A stretch of 64,000 bases of DNA, taken from the NCBI RefSeq assembly GCF_932274485.2, contig NC_065884.2:36103540-36167539 (forward strand), read 5' to 3'. Below the pieces are notes generated by a model. That model made no database searches, was not told where the DNA came from, and saw nothing but the letters and a program-made list of their open reading frames with translations. This DNA is from Patella vulgata (lineage: Eukaryota; Mollusca; Gastropoda; Patellidae). This document shows positions 32,592-43,607 of this stretch, piece by piece (position 1 is the first letter of the stretch; every line of letters begins with the position of its first letter). The translations under genes were made by a program, and so were the position numbers.

Positions 32592-35297
32592 GCTAGTTAC
32601 GGAGTCTTAAGTTTTGTATATAATATGTTAGAAGAAGCAGAGAATAAAAGTATTTTAAGATGTTAAACTAGTCTTGTCATCTGAACCTGATATAAAGACC
32701 CAATACTGTCACATATAAATTGGCGCCGCTGACCAGAGCAACGCTTGAAGTCCACCACTAGAAGACCACAGGCCACAGATATTAGTCTACACGGGTAAGT
32801 CTTTTTCTAATCTTACCATGGCCGGTTAATAATGACATTGTGCTATAATGTATTATAATTTAACTGGGAAATCAGAAGTTTATCATCACGCTTTATTAAA
32901 TATCATGGTGTAGTTACTAAATTTAATATATTGCTTTTCAAGCTAGAGTAGTGGAACAGTCCCTAACTATTTGTAGGAAAATGACTAAAACAAAATTGTA
33001 TATATATTGTTTGTTTTACAATGGGTCATGTTGTTTTTAAAAGATTATAGATTATAATTGTTTGTTTTTGAACACATATTTTGGCATTTAAAATTAGTAT
33101 TAACAGGTTAATATCGAGATGTAAAATGTTTTGTGATTGTTTAACTAGAAATGAAATGAAATGAAATGAAATGGGCTTTAACGTCCTACTGTTTTGCTCC
33201 GAACTGGGCTAATGAAGACGGGCATACGCCATACAGTGTGCTATGAGGGTAATTTTGCCCAGACAGCGGCACTACGGCCTACTCTTATATCGAATTCCAA
33301 CTGTCAAGGGATCTTTTACATGCACGCCAATGTGTACACGGGACCTCAGTTTTTCGTCTCATCCGAATGACTAGACAGCTGTCCTTGTCAGGCCCTCCGT
33401 CCTGCATCACTGACAAGGGGGAACCACGCCGGAAAAATCTGGATGAACTTTCTCGGCCAATGCAGGGATCGAACACCCGACCTCCAGGCTAGCGAGCCAG
33501 CGCCTTACCCACTTAACCACCGTGATTGTTTAACTAGAATTTGAAATTTAACCCAATAACATTCACAAAGTATTAACGCGTCTATCTCAAGATTTTTATC
33601 TGTTTTGTCTATACGTGTATATTACCCCAAGTGTTAATGGGATGGCCCGATATTTATGGGAGAGATTTTATTCGTGTTTAACGTAGTACCCCAAATGTTA
33701 ATGGGATGGCCCGATATTTACGGGAGAGATTTTATTTGTGTTTTGTTTTTGACATAGTACCCCAGATATTAATGGGATGCCCTGAAAGTTCGGGAGAGAT
33801 TATATTTATATTCTCAAGAGAAATTGAGCCCGCGCTTAAAGTAGAGCGAACGTATTGTCTTGTTTTGTGTTGTGTTTAAAAATTATTGAGATAAACCGTT
33901 ATTAATTTTGATAAGTTCTTTCAAAATATCTTATTGAAGATTGGTAAAATGTGTTCAGATAAAACAATATGACATCCTAATTTCAATTCTATCCATGTAA
34001 ATAATAATGTAAATATCGTTAGATAGCTAATTTAAGTCTGTTCCACTTGCTAATTTGATTAACTATTAATTAAGTTCACTCCATGATATGATAAACAGAT
34101 GATAAAACTTGGGCACGGGTTGCAGTTATTACATAGCACATGTCATAACACACCATTCCGGCCAGGTGGTATGGAAAAGATAAGACTACCGGAAGACACT
34201 GACTCCTTGCCATTACGGGAAACTTATACAAGAAGATGACGGAATGAAGGAAGAAGAAAGAAATGAATTTGTATCTCCCTACAGTTGGCTTCAAGGATTG
34301 TATTTCGCGCTTCTCGAGTGTGTGCGAACATTAGAAAAGTTACAGTGTTTTTTTTGTTTTTTATAATTATTAGTGATTGTGTGCGAACATTTGAATAGTT
34401 TTACAGTGTTTTTTTGTTATAATTATTAGTGATTCAAATAACTCGCGTGTGTGCATATTCAAATATTTTTCATTATATATGCGATTCCAGGAACTCGTGT
34501 GTGTGAACAGTAAAATTATCTGCGACATAATTATGTGATTTCAATGTCTCGCGTGTTTGAACACTGTAGTATATATGTATGAACTTTTCAACCAGTGTTT
34601 TATTCTTTTGCCATTTGCATTTTTTTTTGTTTATATAACTTTTAATCAACGTATTGTTATTTTTCGTATTTTTGTTAATATATTAATTAGGGTAGTTACC
34701 ATTAACTCCATTTATATTTAATTTTGTAATAGTCTTTAAAAGTTATTTCATATAATTCATAACTTTATTCAAAAAAAAAGGGAAGGTATGTTACATAATC
34801 ACAGATTATCTGATGTTAAAGACGCTTCCTGCCAACTTGACACCTGTTCGTTATCAAAATGCCTGGAGTTCTTGGTCTATGTGATTATGTAACGATTATG
34901 TTACTGTTAACTTGCTGGCATGTTTTATTTAAACTTTCTTTGTCTGATTAGCATGTATCGAATGTTAAACTTGATATGATACATTAGCCAGATGCCTAAT
35001 AAGATCCTTTGTTTGGAAGGGTTTATAAACCCAGATTAAGAAACAAATCGACAGACCGGTCCGGCCAGGACAGGCCACGCAGGTCTGGAGTTAATACCGG
35101 ACAACGGCCATGTAATGTTGGGAGTTGGCACACTCGTTCCTAGCCGAGCTAGGACATGGCTCTCTCAACACAAGCTAGTTACGGAGTCTTAAGTTTTGAA
35201 TATAATATGTTAGAAAAAGCAGAGAATAAAAGTATTTTAAGATGTTAAACTAGTCTTGTCATCTGAACCTGATATAAAGACCCAATACTGTCACATA
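32592..35297 (+). mobile_element. LTR retrotransposon fossil, seemingly without coding genes
   Basis: The right LTR spans about 34789-35297 and begins TGTTACATAATC. The left LTR is represented only by its 3' portion (32592-32717), nearly identical to 35174-35299. A primer-binding-site-like TGGCGCC follows at 32721, and a purine tract lies just before the right LTR (34771-34786). The roughly 2-kb interior shows no gag or pol that I recognise. It contains three direct units with TTAATGGGATGGCCCGATAT (33630-33820) and a SINE. It looks like an incomplete, non-autonomous element. The close LTR match suggests moderate to young age. Confidence 0.7.
33151..33521 (-). mobile_element. SINE copy 3, full-length-looking, inside the LTR element
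   Basis: Same family as 2096-2460. The minus-strand head at 33521 carries the B-box region (complement of GGGATCGAACACC) and the tail is five ATTTC units at 33151-33174. A perfect 18-bp target duplication GTGATTGTTTAACTAGAA lies at 33133-33150 and 33522-33539. It is younger than the LTR element it interrupts. Confidence 0.9.
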
Positions 35298-35696
35298 TAG
35301 TAGTCTTGCTCAATGAATGATGCATTTACAGGGAACGTAAAAAGAGCTCATCAACAAGCCATTGCTGGGTGAAGGATACTAAATTGATAACACTACAACC
35401 AGCCAACTTGCTCCGGGATCTGTCATGTGTCACATCAGATGCGGATACAAGAATGACACATCATGCAGTACGCTTGCTTGTAGATGCACTACGGATGCCT
35501 TAGAATGTACAGTATTTTGTGCTTGTACTGTCTTAGGTTGCAGCCAGAAATACGACCAAAGGATTAAACTGAATATTGCCTAGTTTTGTGGGGGTTATTT
35601 TCGTGTTTTATGGGTACAATTTGCTTGTTTAAATGTTCACAAAACAGCTTGTGCCCCCCATTATCCAGAAATATGTAGTTTGTCTCTAGATATATA

Positions 35697-37223
35697 CTAT
35701 TCAAAAAAAGTAGGGGATATTTGATTTTTAAGTGTTATTAAAGTCACCTAATGAAACTGACGAAGAAACAAATGACAAAATGAAATGAAGTTCACATTCA
35801 TCGATTTATTCCAAATGATCGTTAGACTAAGTAAGGCACAGACTGACCATTATAAGGGTAAAATGATACCCGGGGTCAAACAGCAAAGTTACCACAGCAT
35901 CACAACCAAGTCAGTAACGGGTAAATCCTCCTCTGTTTGCCAAACAAGCATTGATCCGACGTGGCATACTCCTAATGAGACGTCTAAGGTCATTTTGGTC
36001 CAGATTGTCCCATTCCTGTTGTAATGCAGCAGCAAGTTCTTGGACATTGGCAGGACGTTGTTGACGTTGACGTAACCTCTGTCCAAGCATGTCCCAGACA
36101 TGCTCGATGGGGGAGAGGTCGGGACTCAGTGCTGGCCAAGGTAATGTGGTGATGTTCTGTTGTTGGAGGTAACCTGTAACGATCCTGGCCCTGTGACATC
36201 TTGCGTTGTCATCCTGGAAGATGAAACGGCGGCCATGACGTCGTGCGAACGGCACAACATGGACTGCCAAGATGTTGTCCCGGTAGTACTGGCCTGTAAC
36301 ACGCCCTGCAACAACATGTAAAGCCGTTCTTCCAGCAACAGTGATGCCTCCCCACACCATAACAGAACCACCCCCAAATCGATCATGTCTGATGACGTTA
36401 ATGTCTTGGAAGCGCTCGTTTCGACGACGCCACACCCTCCTACGTCTGTCCAAAAAATCAACAGTGAACCTTGACTCATCTGAAAACATCACATTGCTCC
36501 AGCGTCGATTATCCCAGTGTTGACGATCCCTACACCAACGACGTCTTGCCTGAATGTGATGATCTCTCAAACAAGGGATCACGCGAGGACGTCGGGCGCG
36601 AAGGTGACCCCTATGCAGTCGATTCCGAATCGTCTGGCCACTCACTCTCACACCAGTGTCTGTTTGAAGACGAGCGCTGATCTGATTTGCTGTGATGACA
36701 CGATTTCTCAAGGCCAAGGTACGGATAAATCGATCCTGGGCTTGAGTTGTCGCCCTTGGTCGACCTGAGCGTGGTCTGTCCTGTACAGATTGTGTATCAC
36801 GGTATCTGGACCATAGACTGCTTATGACAGACTGAGAAACATTCATCGTCCGCGCCACAACCGCCTGTGTTGTGCCGATCTGTAGCATGCCAAGGGCACG
36901 TAACCTTTCATTTTGGGTAAGCCGACGCATATCAAAATTTGTTTTCTGGTCACTAAAACAATTAAACTGATGTTTCCACCCTGGAATTCAATGCCACAAT
37001 GACTGTAACATTCAAAGTCAGAGTCGTGCAAATCTTGGGTTGGACCCCCATGATGATCCCAAGCATCACCTGCATTCCATGCGGTAGCTATTGGTGCGTT
37101 TGGGCGTCACATGTAACTGGAAATGTTTCTTCTGTTAGGTTCTATAGTGACTTTTTTCGTAGTCATTTGCATATTTTAGTATTATGCCCCCAAAATCAAA
37201 TATCCCCTACTTTTTTTGAATAG
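35697..37223 (-). mobile_element. Tc1/mariner-family transposon, copy 2, apparently complete
   Basis: 1527 bp, the same structure and length as copy 1, ends CTATTCAAAAAAAGTAGGGG, TA on both sides (35695-35696, 37224-37225). It lies in the right arm of T2. The left arm (CCAAACTATA near 32275) shows the uninterrupted site, so this insertion is later than T2. Confidence 0.95.
35911..36930 (-). CDS. Tc1-type transposase, 339 aa, intact
   Basis: Same protein as at 10412-11431, with two amino-acid differences that I can see: S instead of R at 38 in the helix-turn-helix region and I instead of V at 177. The DD34E triad (D151, D241, E276), the GRPR linker motif and full length are all retained. With no stop or frameshift it could be functional. 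Position 38 lies in a DNA-contacting domain, so the R/S change is the one to consider if the two copies differ in activity. Other frames over it are shadows. Confidence 0.95.
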   Translation of the reverse strand: MRRLTQNERLRALGMLQIGTTQAVVARTMNVSQSVISSLWSRYRDTQSVQDRPRSGRPRATTQAQDRFIRTLALRNRVITANQISARLQTDTGVRVSGQTIRNRLHRGHLRARRPRVIPCLRDHHIQARRRWCRDRQHWDNRRWSNVMFSDESRFTVDFLDRRRRVWRRRNERFQDINVIRHDRFGGGSVMVWGGITVAGRTALHVVAGRVTGQYYRDNILAVHVVPFARRHGRRFIFQDDNARCHRARIVTGYLQQQNITTLPWPALSPDLSPIEHVWDMLGQRLRQRQQRPANVQELAAALQQEWDNLDQNDLRRLIRSMPRRINACLANRGGFTRY

Positions 37224-37579
37224 TATAGTTTGGTTTGGTGAAATAATGGCCCATATTGTCTGACATTTTAGATTTTACTATCATCTAATCACCCCACAAC
37301 ATAATGATTGATTTCAGTGTATTCCTTGACCCGAGTAACATACGTTTAGATCCAAAAATTATCGTCCTAGAATAAATACTATGGGAGTTATGGGGGATTA
37401 TTTGAAATGGCGGTCGTCTTGGACGCCATCTTGAATTTCGCAAAACGCTCAAGGGTGACCGGAGTTCACCCGGCAGATTCTGAAAGAGGACACCATAGGC
37501 TACTAAAATCAATCCTAAAAAAACTTTATAGACAATTTCCAGATTCACTCGAAATATTGAGGTTTGACGACCGGACAAA

Positions 37580-38688
37580 CTGCTTTGATACCGAATAAGC
37601 GGGTTTGACGTGAGTTCTGGTGTCTTAGAGAACTAAGAATAAGCGGGCTGAGAACTAGTTTGTTTTTGTAACACTGACTGGACTGGAATTCATTCTGGTG
37701 AGTGTAATTCTATCTGCACTGTACATGCACATGAGCATTAGGAGGGGTGACAGAAATGTCCATCCGGTGAAGCTGAGCAGCCTGATTGATTACATTCGAT
37801 CCCTTGGTGGTGAGCTTGACAACATCCCCACCATTATTTATGTTATTGTCGCAAATTATGCACATATCCATGGCGAAATACGGCTCTTTTCACAAAATTA
37901 GCAAAAAATAGTGTTTTAAATATCTGGGGAAAACCCAGACTGGATTGCAAGCCGATCACCAAAGCTTAACACAATGGTTCTCAACCTTTTTTAGCCAACG
38001 GCACACCTTGTAACACATGAAAAAATAGAGGCACACCTGGCTAAATATATATGAAAAATATTTGAATTTTGCAAATTAAAACATGCCAAGTCACAGACGA
38101 CATACAACCGTAGACACAGACTAGTCATAGACAAATAGAATGACTCAAATTAAATAAAAACCCCACAGCTATGAACTTACCAGTGAATACTCGTTTGGGA
38201 TCACATGGTTTTTCCCATTTTCTTAGTGTGTCGTTCAAAATTTCGCGGCTCACTTATGAAGATCTCGCAGCATACCTGTGTGCCGCGTCACATTGGTTGC
38301 GAATCACTGGCTTAACAATTATGCACGTATCCATGGCGAAATAAAACTCTTTTCACAAAATTAGCAAAAAAAAGTTTCAAATATCTGGGGAAAACACAGA
38401 CTGGATTCCAAGCCAATGGCAAGAACTTGACAACATCCCCACCATTATTTAGGTTATTGCCGCAAATTACGCACGTATCCATGGCAAAATACGATCCTTT
38501 CATAAAATTAGCAAAAGAAAGTTTCAAATATCTGGGGAAACCCAGACTGGATTCCCAGTCAATCACCAGTTTTGATTCCAGTCCAATCAGTCAGTGTCAC
38601 AAAAACAAACTAGGTCACAGCCCGCTTATTCTGAGTTCTCTAAGACATCAGAACTCACGTCAAACCCACTTATTCAGTATCAAAGCAG
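37580..38688. mobile_element. 1.1-kb TIR element of unknown class in T2 right arm
   Basis: The inverted ends CTGCTTTGATACCGAATAAG (37580) and its near-complement ending at 38688 extend about 105 bp, sharing GGGTTTGACGTGAGTTCT and AATAAGCGGGCTG. The T2 left arm lacks it near 31240. The interior has three direct copies of a unit with TCCATGGCGAAAT and CAAATATCTGGGG (near 37870, 38330, 38480). A hAT MITE lies inside. No coding region is convincing. Confidence 0.65.
37972..38309. mobile_element. hAT MITE, 338 bp, nested
   Basis: Ends CAATGGTTCTCAACC and the complement CAGTGATTCGCAACC match the CAGTGGTTCTCAA-type terminus of hAT elements. The perfect 8-bp target duplication GCTTAACA lies at 37964-37971 and 38310-38317. 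Non-coding. This is the innermost layer: hAT in a TIR element in T2. Confidence 0.9.
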
Positions 38689-39037
38689 TGTTTTGACGTC
38701 AAAATAATGGCAGTGTGACGTCATGACGTCATTGTGATGTCAGGGCGTCAAACCATGACCTGCTGGTGTTGTGATAATTTTATTTTCCGATTCGTTGACA
38801 TCACTTTTGTATCAAATGATAATACATTTATTGCTCTAAAACGAGCCGTTTCCAAGATATGGAGGCCAGAAAGTCCAATTGGCGGCCATCTTAGATTTAT
38901 GCTAATTATGAAAAACGCTACAGGGTTTCAGTGGACAATTTTGAGTTGGGAGTCCTTTAGACACCCCTTTACTAGATTCCAGTGAAAGAAATTCTTTTGC
39001 AATTTGCTCTCGGTAGTTTTTTATTTCTCTCCGTCTA

Positions 39038-39545
39038 TAAGTCGAGTGTTAGACGGAACAATGGTTTGGCCTACATATTGCATTCTACAGGTTTAAAAGG
39101 TTAAACAATAAACAACATAAGTACTGGCAGAGTCTCTAATCTTGAATGATTTCATGTCTCTTGATTTGTACACATGATTTGCATAATTTTCTTAAACCAG
39201 GTTGACATCTGTATGAACTTTTGTCCTTAATATCTTTATTAGTGTCAGTAGTTCTCAACTTATTTCCTTTCAAATTATTGCCAAAATATTTCAAAAATTG
39301 TGTACACAAGCTAAAAACGTGATTTTCGTACAATCATATAAGGGGTCATAATCCATGAAGATAAAGTCTGATAAATGCCAATATCGAAAGGAACTAAGAT
39401 CTTTGGGATACAAACCTATTTCAAGTTTTGTCAAAATCTGATATAGATTGTGACCTGTAGAGAGTCAACAAACAAAATGTGAACGGACAATTGACGGACA
39501 TGGGCTAGGACAGTATATGTCCACATGAAAATGTGGGTGTATAAA
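39038..39545 (+). repeat. Unassigned flank, then W-family 3' fragment
   Basis: 39038-39300 has no recognised feature. From about 39305, W 331-type sequence (AGCTAAAAACGTGATTTTCG, then ATCTTTGGGATACAAACC) leads to the W 3' hairpin at about 39508-39535 with arms GTCCACAT/ATGTGGG and TATAAAA. Confidence 0.6.
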
Positions 39546-40770
39546 AGACAGTTACAGTTAGTTGGAAATATTCTACTTTCTTTGATCTGTGACATAAGCG
39601 GTTTTGCAACTTAATGCAGCTAATTTTGAGTGAATATTTAGGAATTTGGTGTATTTCGTAGTTTTCCTCCTGTACATCATTTGTGTACATAACAATGGCT
39701 AACATTGTATTTTGAGTTTTCCTCCATTACGTCATTTGTGCACATAACAATGGCTGATAACTTTGTCAAAGAGCATTACTTTGGTCATAACAGTTAAACA
39801 GTTTGGTTATAACGGCCAAACAATTTGGTCATAATGGTCAAAAGATATAGTCGTAATAGCCAAACATTTTTAATTTTATTTCAAAAATTTCCCTCATAGC
39901 ACACTGTATGGTATACCTGTCTTCATTAGCCCAGTCGGAGTAGAACAGTAGGATGTTAACACTGTAACGTTGATATCGTTGATTAAGCAACAAATAACTG
40001 TTACAAATGAAAATATACGACACTAATAGATCAAAGTCATCAGTTTATATATATAATGTGTATTAGTTAGTTAAAATTGTTAGTAATCAGGCAGTAGTCA
40101 TTAAGTAGGTGTTTTGTCTCTAAGGTGTTAAAACTGTGACTATTGAATGATATACACCACTATTGGTTAGGTTTGTGTATTCAATAGTGATGAGTGTTAT
40201 AAATAGTCACATTTTTTTTACAGCTAGTTACACACTTGCTAATTAATGACAATTGTATAATTTCTAACCACTTTCTATACATACTAAACATTATTTTAGA
40301 ATACTGACCACTCATATGATTTAATGACAAAAATTGTCATTACTAAAAGGCCTAGCTTCATTAGTCAACGGTATCAGCTTACACGTGTAAACTTCATTTC
40401 ATTCCATTTTATTTCATAGTTTGGTGGAAACTGTCAGTTGCATATAATAACAGTCGACATAGACCCTCTAAGTTTCCTGTTGCAAGTCGTTGCATGTACT
40501 TGCAACTAAATATGAGCTGGCGAAATAAGCGATCAGTATATCCAGTTGCACACAATCGCATCTGATCGCAAGGGCGACATTAGCAGGGCTTTATATTATC
40601 TGCTCTACTGTAAGGAGATTTCACAATAGTTCTTATCTTGATATCTGTAGAGATTTGTTTTCAAACTACAAACTAATTATTATTCAAATACTTACTCTGG
40701 TGATTCAGGTAACATAGATATATCATCTGATGTAGGTACTGTAAAATTAAACATTAAACTCAACATTACA
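39546..40770. other. No gene seen; contains a SINE fragment
   Basis: AT-rich and without a recognised gene. At about 39882-39955 there is an isolated piece of the SINE body in plus orientation (TTTCCCTCATAGCACACTGTA, then CTTCATTAGCCCAG and GAACAGTAGGATGTTAA), with neither head nor clear tail. Confidence 0.5.
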
Positions 40771-40775
40771 TAGCA

Positions 40776-41385
40776 AAGATAGGTTGCCAGGCAACAAAAC
40801 AAACGCCCACAGCAGCTAAATCGTCCGAGCGGTCTTCAAGGGTTGTCACATATTTATTCCTTTGTAGGTAATTGGGGGCCTTAACAAGACAGTTCCATAC
40901 AGATCAGATTATAAATTTTGTCGTTTGAGGGTTTACAAGGTTCTACAAACTGAAACATGGGTCTCAACTCTGGAAGTAATCTACAGAAATTGTTGAAATT
41001 TGACAGGCTTTTTCGTTTTATTAATTTAAACAATGCATATAAATTTCATACAGATCACATGATCACTTTTGTCATTTAAATGTTCACAAGCTTCACAAAT
41101 TATTGACGGAAATTGCTGAAATTCAATAGACCACTGTCGGATGATAACTTTCATCAATCGAGCATTAACTAATTCAAATAATGCATATAAATTGCAGAAA
41201 AATCGGATGATAACTTTTGGAGTTAGAGTGTTCACAAGGTTCAATAAAGTGAAACAAGGGCCATAACTCTAGACGTAATAAACGGAAATTGCTGAAATTC
41301 AATAGGCTTCTTTGTTTCACTAATTTGGCGTTAACAGCGTTCACAATAATTTCTAATACACCTTTGATGTAATTCAAATATATTT
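40776..41385 (+). mobile_element. W-family element, 5' end present, 3' truncated
   Basis: The 5' palindrome GTTGCCAGGCAAC at 40783-40795 is followed by AAACGCCCACAGCAGC and several 151-type monomers (GGGCCATAACTCTAGACG near 41259). No 3' hairpin is seen; similarity fades near 41340-41385. Confidence 0.65.
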
Positions 41386-41452
41386 TGAATTTGAATAAAC
41401 CAAGGTTCATTCAAGAAAATTATTGTTGTGTTCTGATAAATTAAGTGTACCT

Positions 41453-41507
41453 GGGCCCTGTTTCTTGAAATCTTAACTAAAGATAAAATCGTGAAACAGG
41501 ACCCCGG
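41453..41507. repeat. Short foldback sequence
   Basis: CCTGTTTC and its complement GAAACAGG, plus inner AATCTT / AAGAT pairing, make an almost complete hairpin of about 50 bp bounded by GGG and CCC. It may be a tiny foldback MITE. No duplication is evident. Confidence 0.45.
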
Positions 41508-41603
41508 TTTATAATACACATTTACTAAAATTGTTGAGCTGCGGCGATGATCAATTTTATTACCCCTAATAAAGTCTGGGAATTAGCAGTTGTTATATAA
41601 CAT

Positions 41604-41915
41604 CTAGGTCAATGGTGATCCAAGTTGGTGTTCAGGGAATCGTACTTCCTGCTCTGATGGCAGTTTGTGTGGTAATATGTGACTTGGAAATACATTTAAT
41701 AATTTAACAAACTCAAGAAGAGCAACCAAAGGCATCAATTTTCGCATATTTCCAATACACAATTTTTTTGTTTTGAAATATACTGTAGAAAAATAACTTA
41801 GTCCTATAACTTCAGCCTTGCATCTCTCCATTTCAATGTCATCACGTTTTTCTAGCTCACTCTTAAATTCCACTTGATGACTATGTTTCTTTTGAATCGT
41901 CCTCATATTCCACAA
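41604..41915 (-). CDS. Unidentified reverse frame, possible exon or remnant
   Basis: A 103-aa open frame in otherwise unique sequence. The first third is charged (MWNMRTIQKKHSHQVEFKSE onward) and the middle and end are mixed hydrophobic. No domain, signal peptide or membrane segment is clear. It is one of the few sizeable frames not inside a repeat I recognise. It could be chance, an exon or a decayed gene piece. Confidence 0.2.
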   Translation of the reverse strand: MWNMRTIQKKHSHQVEFKSELEKRDDIEMERCKAEVIGLSYFSTVYFKTKKLCIGNMRKLMPLVALLEFVKLLNVFPSHILPHKLPSEQEVRFPEHQLGSPLT

Positions 41916-42338
41916 AATGTCATTGTTGGAGCAGAGCTAATACGTATAGAAGCGAATGCTTCGGCCCATACCAATTGCCAATTAAAGAAAAAATAAATCA
42001 AACAGATAATTCATACGTTACAATTTAATTAAAACGTTTAATTATGAAGGCATATGCATATCAATAATGTAATAGTAAATAATGGTATAGCTTGTATTTT
42101 TGTCTTGTCTATTTTACTTGTTTGTTTGAACATATTTCTGATAAGAATATAATGGCTTGGGCTGTTTTTTTTCATTTGAGATACCAACCGAAATTTCCTA
42201 TTCCTATTTACAACAGGTTATGATCAATTGCAAGATTTTTTGTTTATAATTGTGCTTTCAAAACAGATTAGAGCCTCTGATATCAATAGAGATTAAAATA
42301 TATCGGAAAATCAAATGAAAGTTTGGCGTGATATTGAT
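41916..42338. other. No gene seen
   Basis: AT-rich stretch before the 5' end of a V element. Confidence 0.4.
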
Positions 42339-43607
42339 AAACAAGCCAACAGTGAGGCTGATGTCCCCCGCCGAAATCCCAAAATAAATAGATGACACAC
42401 ATCAATTAATCGCACATTTTTTTTTTTTTCAAAAGTATCAAGCAATCAAACTATACACTAAGTTTCATCAGATAGAATCAAGATTATCTTGCCCCAAAGC
42501 ATTGACCAATGAAATTGATTAGCTCTGCTTAGCTTCAGCTCGAAAGGTTAATCATTGAACTCAGTCAAGACAGTCACCTAATGAACATTTACATCAAGTC
42601 TAAACATTCTACCTCAATTAAAAGCAGAGTTGTTATGTTACAAAGTCTTGACCATTCAAATTGCTTATCGCTCATTAGCCTAAGCTAATGAATCTATACT
42701 CAGAGTTTCATAATGAATCTATATTCAGAGTTCCATTGCTCTCACTTCATTATAACTAAAGTTATCGTGCCTCAAAGCATCAACCAATCAGATTGCTTAT
42801 TTCTGCTTACTGTAAGCGTACAATGTTCATCATAGAACTCCATCAAGGCATTCACCTAATGAAAGCCAACACCAAGTTTAAACATTCTACCTCAATTAGA
42901 AGGAGAGTTATTGTGTTCCAAAGTCTCGACCAATAAAATTGCTTATCGCTCTGCTTACCCTAAGAAGAAAATATTCATAATCGAACTCAGTCAAGGTATT
43001 GCTGTAATAAAGCTATACACCTAGTGTCATCACATTCACTTAATTAGAACTAAAGTTATTGTGTTTCATGTATGTATATCAACCAATCAAATTGCTTATC
43101 TCTCTGCTTACCCTAAGCCGAAAATTCTCATCTTCAAACTCCATCAAGGCATTCACCTAATAGACATCTATGCCAAGTGTGAACATTCTAACTCAATTAG
43201 AATGAGAGTTATTGTGTTCCAAAGTCTCGACCAATCAAATTGCTTATCGCTCTATTTACCCTGAGCAGAAAATGCTCATTATCAAACTTAGTCAAGGTAT
43301 TGATGTAATGAAACTATACACCAAGTTTCATCACTCTCACTTAATTAGAACTAAAGTTATCGTGTCCCAAAGCATCAACCAATCAAATTGCTTATCTCTG
43401 CTTACCCTAAGCCGAAAATGCTCATCTTCGAACTCCATCAAGGCATTGACCTAATAAACACCTACACCTTTCTAATTGAGCTACAATGTTCAATTAGAAA
43501 GAGAGTTATTGTGTCCCAAAAAGTGTGAGGGACAGACAGACAGACGGACGGGCGGACGGACGAACCCATTTTAATAGTCCCCTGCTTTCTTCGATAAGCG
43601 GGGGACA
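42339..43607 (+). mobile_element. V-family HINE-like element, complete-looking
   Basis: The 5' end has AGCCAACAGTGAGGCT (42344-42359) and GTCCCCCGC (42363-42371). A/B monomers follow, then a GACA/GACGG microsatellite (43532-43563) and the 3' hairpin GTCCCCTGCTT / AAGCGGGGGAC (43577-43606), then AATAA. GCGGGGGAC at the 3' end is the exact complement of the 5' motif. The arrangement of 5' motif, tandem core, tetranucleotide microsatellite and hairpin fits the pearl/HINE type known from bivalves. Non-coding. Confidence 0.75.

Larger units (their letters stand above)
30880..39037. mobile_element. T2: second large inverted-repeat element (composite, nested)
   Basis: Ends are TAGACGGAGAGA and its exact complement TCTCTCCGTCTA, flanked by TA on both sides (30878-30879, 39038-39039). 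The left arm runs 30880-32591; the right arm 35300-39037 is its reverse complement once insertions are removed. Shared marks include AAATTGCAAAAGAATTTCTT, TTTTGACGTCAAAA and AGCCTATGGTGTCC. The outer part resembles T1. It has been entered by a pogo-like element, an LTR element, Tc1 copy 2 and a 1.1-kb TIR element. I see no transposase of its own; superfamily unknown. Confidence 0.7.

Noticed and set aside
30857-39048. AAGTCGAGTG on both sides of T2 as a 10-bp target duplication
   Set aside because: On the left it lies about 13 bp outside the matched ends, while TA directly flanks both ends; the longer match is more likely chance or older sequence.
41453-41507. Rho-independent terminator or RNA gene
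   Set aside because: A hairpin in a eukaryotic, gene-free tract with no T-run; a small foldback repeat is the simpler reading.
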